64,000 nucleotides of DNA from Areca catechu. Its lineage: Eukaryota > Streptophyta > Magnoliopsida > Arecales > Arecaceae. How positions within the stretch are numbered: position 1 is the first letter of the stretch; the number at the start of each line of letters is the position of its first letter. Made by a program: the position numbers and the translations under genes. A model generated the notes under the pieces. That model saw only the letters and a list, made by a program, of their open reading frames with translations, did no database searches and had not been told where the DNA came from. The DNA lies in assembly GCA_021397845.1 (NCBI GenBank), contig CM038052.1, forward strand, positions 174,022,183 to 174,086,182, in the 5' to 3' direction. Shown piece after piece: positions 10,690-20,334 of this stretch.

Positions 10690-12216
10690 TCTCAAGTAGA
10701 ACCTAAATGTTTTGAAGAAGCTGAAAAAGATTCTAATTGGATCAATGCTATGCAAGAAGAACTAATACAATTTGACAGAAATAATGTTTGGACACTTGTA
10801 GAAAGACCATCTAATGTTTCAATTATTGGCACTAAATGGGTATTTAGGAATAAATTAGATGAAAATGGTATTGTCATTGGAAATAAAGCTAGGCTAGTTG
10901 CTAAAGGCTACAATCAGGAGGAAGGGATTGACTTTGATGAAACTTTTGCTCCTGTTGCTAGACTTGAAGCAATTACACAATTGTTAGCATTTGTCTGCTT
11001 TTTGAACTTCAAATTATTTCAAATGGATGTTAAAAGTGCTTTCTTAAATGGTTTTATAAATGAAAAGATCTTTGTTGAATAACCACATGGTTTGAAAATC
11101 ATGCACATCCTGATCATGTTTTCAAACTGCACAAAGCACTTTATGGATTGAAGCAAGCACCTAGAGCTTGGTATGAAAGGTTAAGCAAATTTCTTATTGA
11201 AAATGAATTTTTTAGAGGAAATGTTGACAAAACACTATTTTTGAAAAGAAAATATAATGATTTGTTAGTAATACAAATATATGTTGATGATATCATTTTC
11301 GGTGCTACTAATAAAATTCTTTGTCAAGAGTTTGCTAAGCTTATGCAGGGTGAGTTCGAGATGAGCATGATGGGAGAGCTAAATTTCTTTCTCGGACTCT
11401 AGATCAAGCAAACTTCAGATGGTATCTTCATTAACCAAGCTAAGTACACAAGAGAAATTATCAAAAAGTTTGGGATGGAGACTACCAAGCCAATAGGTAC
11501 GCCTATGAGCCCCTCATGTAAACTAGATAAAGATGAAAATGATAAATCTGTAGATCAGAAATTATACAGAGGCATGATAGACTCTTTACTGTATCTAACT
11601 GCTAGTAGACCAGATATTATGTTCAATGTTTGCATGTATGCTAGATATCAGTCTGAACATAAGGAATCACATCTTATGGCTGTTAAGCGCATTATTAGAT
11701 ATCTGTCTGGTAATATTAGTATTGGTTTGTGGTATGCTAGAAATTCTTCTGCTGAATTGATTGGATATTCTGATGCAGACTTTGCTGGTTATAGATTAGA
11801 TAGAAAGAGTACTAATGGAACTTGCCAATTTCTTGGGATTAACTTAATCTCATGGTTTAGCAAGAAACAAACTTCAGTTGCACTATCCATAGTTGAGGCT
11901 GAGTATATTGTAGCAGGAAGTTGTTGTGCTCAAATCTTGTGGATTAAGCAATAACTTGAAGACTTTGAAATCAAGTTGGCTAGAACTCCTATTAAATGTG
12001 ATAATACCAGTGCTATTTGCTTGAGTTCAACACTCTAGGAGCAAGCACATTGAAATTAGGCATCACTTTATTAGAGATCATGTTGAAAACAATGATATTT
12101 TGCTTGAATTTATATGTACTGAATTTCAATTAGCTGATATTTTAACTAAACCTCTCTTGGAAAATCGATTCTGTGTGATTAGAAGAGAGCTCGGGATCAT
12201 CAATCTATTTGATTAA
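10690..12216 (+). pseudogene. pol: Reverse transcriptase and RNase H part of pol, copia element B
   Basis: RVT_2-type RT: WVFRNKLDENG, KARLVAKGYNQEEGIDF, APVARLEAI, MDVKSAFLNG, then a stop near 11080 and a frameshift. KQAPRAWYERL and the catalytic YVDDI (about 11281-11295) follow. A TAG after FFLGL (about 11401) precedes RNase H with TASRPDIMFNVCM, GYSDADFAG (about 11765) and VEAEYI (about 11893). A further stop follows WIKQ, and the frame ends GIINLFD at TAA 12214. Catalytic aspartates are present, but at least three stops make it non-functional. Confidence 0.92.
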
Positions 12217-12676
12217 ATCCTTCTCCCAGTTTGACTCAAATTAGATATATTCAACCTTATTTATGATATTTCATGATCATTACTAGTTTGACTCCAAATA
12301 CATGTTCCTTCGATTGATTTTGATCATTCAGTGAAATTCTAAATTTTTTTAGTTTTTAAATCGATGTGTCGACACATCATGTGTCGACACCAAAATGTGT
12401 CGACACATGCGTGAGTCGACACATGCCCGATGGAAAACTGAGATTTTAAGGATTTTCGAACCTTTTTTTTCCAAATTTCATTCTCCTCCGAGCCGACACC
12501 TCGATTCCAGGTATCCATCCTGTTCATCCTCTCGTTTCCTTGCTTTTACCCGCCATTTTCTCGGATTTGAAGGTTCGATGGTCATTTTTATTGGATTTCC
12601 CCATAGGTTTTAGCTCCTAAACCCTAGAAACTCCTTATTTCCACCAAAAACCTTGCCAAATCTTTGACTTTTGACA
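12217..12676 (+). other. Spacer between pol and third ORF of element B with GTCGAC motifs
   Basis: Non-coding stretch. Four TGTCGAC/AGTCGAC motifs cluster at 12365-12426 in the same TGTCGACACATG form as in the LTR U3. This could be a second regulatory patch driving the downstream ORF or a chance product of repeat spreading. Confidence 0.5.
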
Positions 12677-14262
12677 ATGGGTCCTTGCAAACAAGTCATT
12701 CGCCGACCGCGTCAGTCACAGCATGAAGAAGAGCGGAGAATGAAGTTATGACACGAGTCTAGGGCTCCGGATCTACCTGCATGACCGTTGTTTACTCCTA
12801 GCCGGATGAGCTCCAAGACAGTGGTTGGAAGACGCCGAGTGGACTTCTCCTTCTTAGACCAGCAGCATTTTAGGATTGGAGATTGGATCCGACATGCTGG
12901 TTTGGCATCTTTTTGTTCGCTCAACGAGAGATACTATCCCGGGTTGATGAGAGAGTTCTACGGATCACTTGCCCGTGGATCAGATGGCTGGATTGCTCAG
13001 GTCAGAGGACGGGATATCCCCATTTCATCAGAGATTTTGAGCCGAGTGTGGGATATACCCATGGCTGGATCAATTATTGACAGTCTGATGGGTAGAGTTA
13101 GTGACCTCTGGTGCATTTTTGAGTCCGATATCTTACCAGAGGGAGCCATTGTTCCTGCATCGAGACTATCTGCAGAGATGAGATTGCTACATCATATAGT
13201 TGCCTGGATTCTTCTGCCGAAGATCGGTCGATTTGACTACATTGCCGAGCGAGAGTTGCTGGTGATGGTCTCACTGATTCAGCGGACACTGATTTGTCTT
13301 CCTGTTCTGATGGTTCATTGAATTCCTGGTGTTTCAGATCTCTAGAGGACAGAGTCAGATGCATAGAGATCGATGTTTTCATCATGAGGCAGCGTCTAGA
13401 CGTCTTTATTGCTGATACGAGAGAGAGACACATTGGTCTCAGTGATGGTATTTCGGCTATTCTCTCAGCATTGTCTAGATCTTCTACGAGTGCTCCTGCT
13501 GCAAACACTGTTCATACTTCTGTTGATGTACCTGCTCTAGCACCAGCGGATGTTTTTGCTGATATCGATACTAGTGTTAAGACTAGAGTTGGAGATGGAG
13601 ATGGAGATACTATTGTTGGAGACATGGAGACTGACTTAGACCGTTTTGATATTGCTGATCTTACGTCAAAACCAGTTGCGGAGGTGACGGATGATGTGCC
13701 TGCAAGCCCTGTTGTTGATCCATCCTTTTCACCTGTTCTGATTCTTGATCCATCCTCTCCTTCCAGATCGGTTGATCACGCTCCAGTTCCAGTTCCTATT
13801 CCTATTCTTAGTCTTGTTATTGATATACCTGTTATTGACTTACCTACTGTTGATTCTCCTAACATTCAGACACCTATCATCGAGACCCCCACACTTGATA
13901 CACATATTGTAGATACATCGATACCTTCCACAGCTGATACTGTTATTCTTGATACGCCTGTATCATCAGCTGTTACACCTACTTTTGATAGTCCTACCTT
14001 TCATACTTCATCAGTCATTCGAGAGCTTGGATTTTATACACCCGGCTTTCAGCATCTCAATTCAGGCCCTACTTTTGATCGTACTCCTGCTCCAGCTGTA
14101 GCTGATATGATTCACCCAATCAGTTCAGTTCCTGCGGAGGACATAGCTCCTACCTCTACTTCTTCAGCCAGAGGTCGGACTTATATTCATCGCAGAGGAC
14201 GTGGACACCGTACCCCTCCTCAGCCGACCAGGACCAGACTTCGAGATCTTCGATCACGATGA
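12677..14262 (+). pseudogene. Third ORF of copia element B (plant transposon protein-like, former env-like position)
   Basis: The ATG at 12677 opens MGPCKQVIRRPRQ and the same frame resumes from 12788 to 13321 after in-frame stops near 12750 and 12784. This part resembles the 'putative plant transposon protein' domain (Transposase_32-like: YYPGLMREFYGSL, VRGRDIPISSEI). A frameshift near 13280-13310 leads to a 322-codon frame (13294-14262). It holds a short helical segment, a long Pro/Thr/Asp/Val-rich part with repeated DTP and DSP words, and a basic Arg-Gly tail (RGRTYIHRRGRGHR). I see no signal peptide or clear membrane segment, so an envelope role is not supported. SIRE-lineage elements often have an ORF in this place; its function is not established. 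Possible chromatin or RNA binding via the RG tail is speculation. Confidence 0.65.
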
Positions 14263-14594
14263 CTACGAGCTCGATTTTCTTCTGATACCGGACCGATCGA
14301 GATCGGTTCATCTTCTGATGACTCGATGGATGAGGATTAGGACATTGATGTTTACATGTACTTTTATATTTCTAGATAGTTTTATATTTCTAGATAATTT
14401 ACTTTCATGCTTACATGTACTTTTACCTTTGTTGTGTATTTGATAATACATATATGAAAAACTTTTTGATTACTCATTCCTATATCTTTGATGGACATGA
14501 ATGCTATATCTTGAATTGCTTTCATGAATGTACTTCCTAAAGAAAATATTCTGAAAATAAATGTATTTCCTTTATCAACCTTTTTAATGATAAC
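14263..14594 (+). other. 3' non-coding part of element B before gypsy insertion
   Basis: AT-rich, no ORF. It continues at 27454 after the C1 insertion; ATAAC (14590-14594) is the left target duplication of C1. Confidence 0.75.
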
Positions 14595-15230
14595 TGTTGC
14601 CGCTCTCGTCGCCGCGCCCGTGGCTCCGGTCCGTGGATCCTTCCTGACCGCCTGGCGAGGGAGCCTCCCCGGCTGCTGCGAACCTGCAAGAAGGAGTTAG
14701 AAGACCCTGGCCGGGGATCCCGGCGAGGGAGCTCCGATGGTCAAGTCAGTAGACGACGAGAAGGAACTGACTCTCCAAGGCGGACCCCCCGAAAGGGTTC
14801 CAGACTTAGCGAGTTTACTAGTAAGAAAGGCACTCTGGGGACCGGAAATTCGGCCGGGCCTCCTTGCCAAGCTCACGCCGAATTATCCCCTCTCGGGATC
14901 TCGGATCTCTCTCTCGGAGCGAGGCCTCTTGCCGCTGCTTTCCTCCTTGTCCCTAGGCTTGTTCGCTTACCTTGTCATCCCCAGATTCCTTCCTTTTATC
15001 TCCTCCCGTCGTTCGCCTGTCTTCTCCTCCTGGGAGGCTCCCCTCCCCCGTCCCTTTCTCTTTCCCCTTTTCGGTGAGGAGGGCCAGGCGGCTTTCCGAC
15101 CTCGTCCGCCGAGCCCAGCAAGGAAAAGGCAAAGTTAGGAAAGGGGGGGGGGGGGGGGCGGCGCTGGTAAGGCGGCCGGTCAGACCTCGGGCCCAGTGAG
15201 AGCGCTCTCTTTTTCGAGTGCGGGCGCCAT

Positions 15231-15240
15231 CCATATATGG
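15231..15240. promoter_or_regulatory. CCATATATGG palindrome: CArG box and TATA-like element in C-family LTR
   Basis: A perfect CC(A/T)6GG palindrome is present at the same place in all four C1/C2 LTRs (15231, 26488, 30327, 39567) but not in solo LTR D. It is the only AT-rich island in a GC-rich LTR, so it may be the TATA element. Being symmetric it could serve both directions, including the antisense ORF. It also fits the MADS-domain CArG consensus. Function is inferred. Confidence 0.45.
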
Positions 15241-15479
15241 GGCCTGCTTTGTCAGAATCGCGCCTCTCGACCGCGGGACATGTCGGGCCGATGCAAATGG
15301 TGTTTCGCGTGCCGCCGCCATCCGTACGAGGTGTCGTCTGTGATGCGTACGGCCCGAGGGATGACCTCGGGGCCTGCGCCTCCTTCCCTGGGACCTTCTC
15401 CGTACGGGCGGCCTGGCTTCGGCCGAGGTGGGCCCGTCTTCGGGGGCCACCTGGCGAAGGAGCGAAGGATCTGCTGACC

Positions 15480-16015
15480 TCGGCCTAGGTGGACCCCTCC
15501 TGGGTGGACACCTGGCGAGGTGGCAGGAGGTCGCCTGGCTTCGGCCGAGGTGGGCCCATCTTCGGGGGCCACCTGGTGAAGGAGCGAAGGATCGGCCGAC
15601 CTCGGCCTAGGTGGACCCCTCCTGGGTGGACACCTGGCGAGGTGGCAGGAGGTCGCCTGGCTTCGGCCAAGGTGGGCCCATCTCTGGGGGCCACCTGGCG
15701 AAGGAGCGAAGGATCGGCCGACCTCGGCCTAGGTGGACCCCTCCTGGGTGGACACCTGGCGAGGTGGCAGGAGGTCGCCTGGCTTCGGCCGAGGTGGGCC
15801 CGTCTCCGGGGGCCACCTGGCGAAGGAGCGAAGGACCGGCCGACCTTGGCCTAGGTGGACCCCTCCTGGGTGGACACCTGGCGAGGTGGCAGGAGGTCGC
15901 CTAGCTTCGGCCGAGGTGGGCCCGTCTCCGGGGGCCACCTGGCGAAGGAGCGAAGGATCGGTCGACCTCGGCCTAGGCGGACCCCTCCTGGGTGGGCGCC
16001 AGGTGAGGTGGTAGA
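15480..16015 (-). repeat. 122-bp tandem repeat in LTR of C1, five units
   Basis: Units of exactly 122 bp. Each divides into two related halves of about 61 bp: one with CTCCTGGGTGGACACCTGG and one with TCCGGGGGCCACCTGG. The array lies in U3 in minus-strand terms. The other C-family LTRs hold comparable arrays (from about 26741, 30581 and 39820). Confidence 0.9.
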
Positions 16016-16197
16016 GGAGCCCCGAACCGAGCTCGACTTCGGCGAGAGCAGTTTGTCTTAGGAAGTCATCTGGCGGAGTAGCCTTGCCGAGCTCGGCCTT
16101 GGCAATGTGGCGCTGACTCGGCCGGAGAAACCTCCACGTGGCTCGATCATATTTGGCGGTATCTGAGCCCGGCCACGTCATCGTTACGGCCGTAACA

Positions 16198-16675
16198 GTT
16201 GCCCCCAGCCCGCCATTCCGTTGGGGCGTCGTAGAACGGGACGTCGGGATTAAATACAGATATGACGTGGGGAGGCGAAGATCTTGCATCATAATTGCCA
16301 TGATCCTTGTCGCCGCGGCTCGATGCGCCTGAAACCCTATAGGAAGCCGCCACGCGTCGCCCACTTGCCCGCAATAAATGCGTCGCTTCGAGGCAGAGGC
16401 CGTTACCCTGCTAACGAGGCGTCGATGTCGGGCGTGCGTCCACGTGGCGATCGCTCAGTGGCTCGGGGCGGAATGACGGGTACGGTCGCTGTCGACTGAG
16501 TTTGAAAAGGAGGGGACTTTCCAGAATGAGGCCTTTCCCCTTGCTCCGTGGACGGTTTGCTGCAGGCTAACTTCCGTTGCCCCGCGTTCGCTTGGCGTAT
16601 TTTCAGTGAGTGCCTCCATCCTTCTCTGATTCCCCTCTCTCTTTTTCTCTCTGAATCCTTGTCCTTCTCTTTGCC
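16198..16675 (-). other. Purine tract and leader between LTR and antisense ORF of C1
   Basis: Directly beside the LTR the minus strand reads GGCTGGGGGCAAC (C2: GGCTGGGGGAAAC), the likely polypurine tract for plus-strand DNA synthesis. The rest is a GC-rich leader ahead of the plus-strand ORF, ending in a pyrimidine-rich stretch before the ATG at 16676. Confidence 0.6.
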
Positions 16676-18914
16676 ATGGCGCGTCATCGCTATGTCTCTT
16701 CCAATCCGGATGAGGCCGGTCCATCCCGGCCGAGGACTCCATCTTCTTCCTCCTCAGAGGAGGAAACGATCCCGGAGGAGATCCGCCGGCGTCTGCAACC
16801 CAGGGGTGTCACCATCGGCATCCCTAGGGGGGTCCGGTCTCCCCCGGTTGCTCCCGCCGTGCCCCTTCGTTCTCTTCCTGCTCCGCCTTTTCTTCCCGCC
16901 GGTCCCTCCGGTCATGCTTCCACCATGACCGAAGGCGATCTTTCTCTGCTCCGTGATGCCTATGGTATCCCGGGGTCAATTCGTCTGTCTGTTCCGCGGT
17001 CCGGGGAGCGCGTCACCATGAGTGGCCCGGCCGCATAGCCTTCTACGAAGACTTCCTCCTTGGAGGTCTTCGATTTCCTCTGCACCCCTTCTTCCTTTCT
17101 TTTCTCAGCCATTTCCGGCTTGTTCCGGTCCAGTTGGCTCCCAATGCCATCCGGGTCATCTTCTCCTTTATAGTCTTTTGTCACTTTCACGGGTTCGTTG
17201 CTCGTTTCTCTCTCTTCAGGGCCATGTTTACCCTGAAGAAGTGCTCCACCGATGACGGCTGGTGGTATATTTCACCCCGGCCCAGGTGTCTCCGGTTCGA
17301 CCTCCCTTCTTCGATCAAGGGCTGGAAGAGCCGATTTTTCTTCGCCTCGGTCGAAGATGTCGACTGGGCCTGGAGTGAACCGGACCGGTCCCGAACCGGA
17401 ACTCTCAGGTCGAGTCGGCGGACCAGGAGGCCTACTCCCAGCTCCTGAGTGACGTGGTCCCGGCGCTCGAGGTTCTGCTTTCGGAGCAGAATCTTTTTGA
17501 GGCCGGGATCAGTCCCATCCGTGAGACGGGTAAGATTCGGCCCTCCTTTGATTTCTGTCCCCTTTTTCTTCATGACCGAGTTGGCTAACCTTCTGTTCTT
17601 TTGCACTGCAGGAATGAAGTTCTCACTAGAGAGCATTCTGGAGGGCGCGGCCCAGAGAGACGTCCCGGAGGTGGACGAGCCCGCGGCCAAGAGGGCCCGT
17701 ACTGAGGCGGGCCGGGAGATCGCGCCGGCGACCGCGCCAGTCCAGTGGCCACCGCTCCCCCGCCCAGGTTGCCTCAGGGCGGGGCCGTTGATGCTTCGGC
17801 TGCCCGGCCTGGTGGCGCTGCTGCTGAGGGGGCTCCACCGCCCGAGGCTCCATCCAGCGCCGGTCCCATTGTTGCTGCTGCCCCGACGGCGCAGCCCGTG
17901 GCCTCTGCCGGCCCGTCGATCGCGGCCCCAGCTGAAGGGACAGCCGCCGCAGGAGCCGACCTGACAGCTCCGCCACCGGTGATCACCCACCGGTGTTCAG
18001 TCATCCGCGACAAGGCGCTCGCGGAGAAGGTCATGGAGTATGCCTTCACAGCCCGGGACCGCCGAGCTCGGGGCGGCCGGGACTATGCGGACGCCTTGCT
18101 CGGGATTCTCCCGTAGCTCTTTACGGTAAGCCCGAGCTCCTTCTTCTCTGTTCTTTCAAGATTTAGTGGCCTTTTCTCCTAACCTAGTTGCTCTGTTGGT
18201 GCAGATCGGAAATGACGTTCTCCTACTGAGGAACTTCCTCGTAGAGAACGCGAAGAGGGACGCCGATAAGGAGAGGAAGCTCGGCAAGCTCGCGGCCGAC
18301 GTCAAAGACCTCATGGAAAAGGGGGTCGAGCTGCGAGCCAGCAACCAAGCCCTCCAGACCGGCCTGGCGCGTTCCGAGGGGCGGAACAAGGAGTGGAGGC
18401 TTCCTTGTCGGAGGAGAGGCTCTCCTACCAGCGTCGCACGGAGGAGGACGCGGCGGAGAAGGCTCGCCTGCAGGCCCACTCCCAGTGGCTGGAGCGCCAG
18501 CTGGAGGAGGCTCGGCGAGACGCGAACGCGGCGAAGGACCGGAGTGCGTACATCAACGGACTCCTGGAGGCCGCGAAGCGGGAGGCGCAGGAGGCCATCC
18601 CGAAGTTCCGGGCTTCCGACGAGTACACGTCGGAGGTCCGGGAGGACACCGTGGACTCCTTCCTGAAGGGGTTTCGGATGTGCCGGGAGAAAGTAGGGGC
18701 CTTCTTCCCCGAGCTCGACCTCAGCGGGGTGGTGCTCGGAGGTAGGAGGCAAGGAGCCGAGAGCAGAGCCTCCGGTGCGGCCGACGCCACTCCTGCGGCC
18801 CCGTCGACCAGCGAAGCCGTGGCTCCGGAGCAGCCTCAAGAGCCGGTCGCCGCAGAAGGCGAGGATGCAGAGCTCGCAACCCCGGCGGAGGGCTCCGACC
18901 CTGCACCAAACTGA
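16676..18914 (+). pseudogene. Antisense spliced ORF of gypsy C1 (Transposase_28-like domain plus coiled coil)
   Basis: Plus-strand gene inside the minus-strand element. Exon 1 (16676-17529): Ser/Arg/Pro-rich start (MARHRYVSSNPDEAG), then, after a frameshift near 17025, a 'putative gypsy type transposon' domain with FYEDFLLGGLRFPLHPFF, QLAPNAIRVI, WWYISPRP and SSIKGWK. The frame shifts again near 17390-17400. Intron 1 has donor GTAAGA and acceptor TGCAG (17530-17611). Exon 2 (17612-18125): MKFSLES, an Ala/Pro-rich linker, ADALLGILP, then a TAG at about 18114 where C2 has Gln. Intron 2 is GTAAGC...GTGCAG (18126-18204). Exon 3 (18205-18914): long Glu/Arg/Ala coiled coil and an acidic tail ending DPAPN. 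Joins keep phase (GAG ACG G|GA ATG). C2 keeps both introns. Function unknown. Confidence 0.72.
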
Positions 18915-19250
18915 GCCACCGTCTTTTCGCCCTGCTCCGTTGTCGCAGTTGTATTTCTTTTTCTTCTTCTTCTTTTTCTTTTGGGGAGTCCCGGCCTGTC
19001 GGGATTCCCGGCTTGTACTGTTGCTTAGATTAATGAAGACACTGTTTGACCAAGCCTCGAGTTCATCTTCTTCTCCACTCCCCCATCTCCCTTTTTTTTT
19101 TTTTTTTTTCTGAGATGTTGATGTGGAGTGCTGAAACGATCGTAGGCCTGGTCCCTTCCGTTGCTCAAATCGAAGGTTGGGACATCCCGGACCGCGCGGC
19201 ATCAGAGTAGGCCTTGAGCGGGTCCGTCTTTGGGATCGCCTTCGTACTCG
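18915..19250 (+). other. 3' region of antisense ORF of C1
   Basis: Non-coding, with T-rich runs (about 18955-18980 and 19090-19110), an inverted pair GTCCCGGCCTG/GGGATTCCCGG and AATGAA near 19031 that could serve polyadenylation of the plus-strand transcript. The same layout is seen in C2 (33990-34320). Confidence 0.45.
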
Positions 19251-20260
19251 CGTGGGCGACATGGTTTCTGCCCCGCCTTCCAGGCCAAGCCCGGGACCTC
19301 CGGACTGAACCCCGGGGTCGCAGGCTTTCTCAAGCCTTGCGCGGCTTGCCGAGCTGCTCTCCGGGCTTGCGTGGGCGAACTGGGTTCTGCACCACCTTCC
19401 AGGCCGAAGCCCAGGATCTCCGGACTGAACCCCGGGACTGCAGGCCCCTTAAGCCTTGCGCGGCTTGCCGAGCTATTCTCCAGGCTTGCGTGGCCGAACT
19501 GGGTTCGGTACCACCTTCCAGGCCAAAGCCCAGGATCTCCGGACTGAACCCCGGGCCGCAGGCTTCCTCAAGCCTTGCGCGGCTTGCCGAGCTGTTCTCT
19601 GGGCTTGCGTGGCCGAACTGGATTCGGTGCCACCTTCCAGGCCGAAGCCCAGGATCTCCGGACTGAACCCCGGGGCCGCAGGCTTCCTCAAGCCTTGCGC
19701 GGCTTGCCGAGCTGTTCTCCGGGCTTGCGTGGATGAACTGGGTTCTGCGCCACCTTCCAGGCCGAAGCCCAGGATCTCCGGACTGAACCCCGGGGCCGCA
19801 GGCTCCCTTAAGCCTTGCGCGGCTTGCCGAGCTGTTCTCCGGGCTTGCGTGGACGAACTGGGTTCTGCGCCACCTTCCAGGCCGAAGCCCAGGATCTCCG
19901 GACTGAAACCCGATGCCGCAGGCTTTCTCAAGCCTTGCACGGCTTGCCGAGCTGTTCTCCGGGCTTGCGTGGGCGAACTGAGTTCCGCGCCACCTTCTAG
20001 GCCGAAGCCCAGGATCTCCGGACTGAAACCCGATGCTGCAGGCTTTCTCAAGCCTTGCGCGGCTTGCCGAGCTGTTCTCCGGGCTTGCGTGGGCGAACTG
20101 GGTTCTGCGCCACCTTCCAGGCCGAAGCCTAGGATCTCCGGACTGAAACCCGATGCCGCAGGCTTTCTCAAGCCTTGCGCGGCTTGCCGAGCTGTTCTCC
20201 GGGCTTGCGTGGGCGAACTAGGTTCCGCGCCACCTTCCAGGCCGAAGCCCAGGACCATGC
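19251..20260 (-). repeat. 120-bp tandem array downstream of integrase in C1, about eight units
   Basis: The unit repeats at exactly 120 bp (landmark GGCTTGCCGAGCTG), with few substitutions between units. Because 120 is a multiple of three, the array gives long open frames on both strands (plus 19456-20355, minus 20276-19473) with a 40-residue period. I treat these as non-coding. Tandem arrays between pol and the 3' LTR are known in Tat/Ogre elements. C2 has a shorter, more damaged array. Confidence 0.92.
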
Positions 20261-20334
20261 GCCGGTCTTCCATCAAAGTGAGAAGGGAGCGTTTGAAGCG
20301 GGGGGACTTTATTACGGGAGTAGGGAACCTTACA

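Larger units (their letters stand above)
14595..16197 (-). repeat. 3' LTR of gypsy C1 (1,603 bp)
   Basis: Homologous to 25853-27453, with TG...CA ends. Contains a 16-G run (15143-15158), the CArG palindrome CCATATATGG (15231-15240) and five units of a 122-bp tandem repeat (landmark CCTAGG at 15484, 15606, 15728, 15850, 15972). These GC-rich repeats create long open frames on both strands that are not genes. Confidence 0.95.

Noticed and set aside
12677..14262. Interpretation of the third ORF as a true envelope gene
   Set aside because: No signal peptide, cleavage site or membrane anchor can be seen; only its position matches the env-like ORFs of SIRE elements.
15480..16360. Overlapping open frames of 60-210 codons on both strands in the gypsy LTRs
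   Set aside because: They are caused by the GC-rich 122-bp repeat with few stops; the same happens in all copies and in every frame.
18156..19262. 368-codon minus-strand open frame
   Set aside because: It is the reverse strand of the coiled-coil exon of the antisense gene plus poly-T runs; low-complexity composition and no domain.
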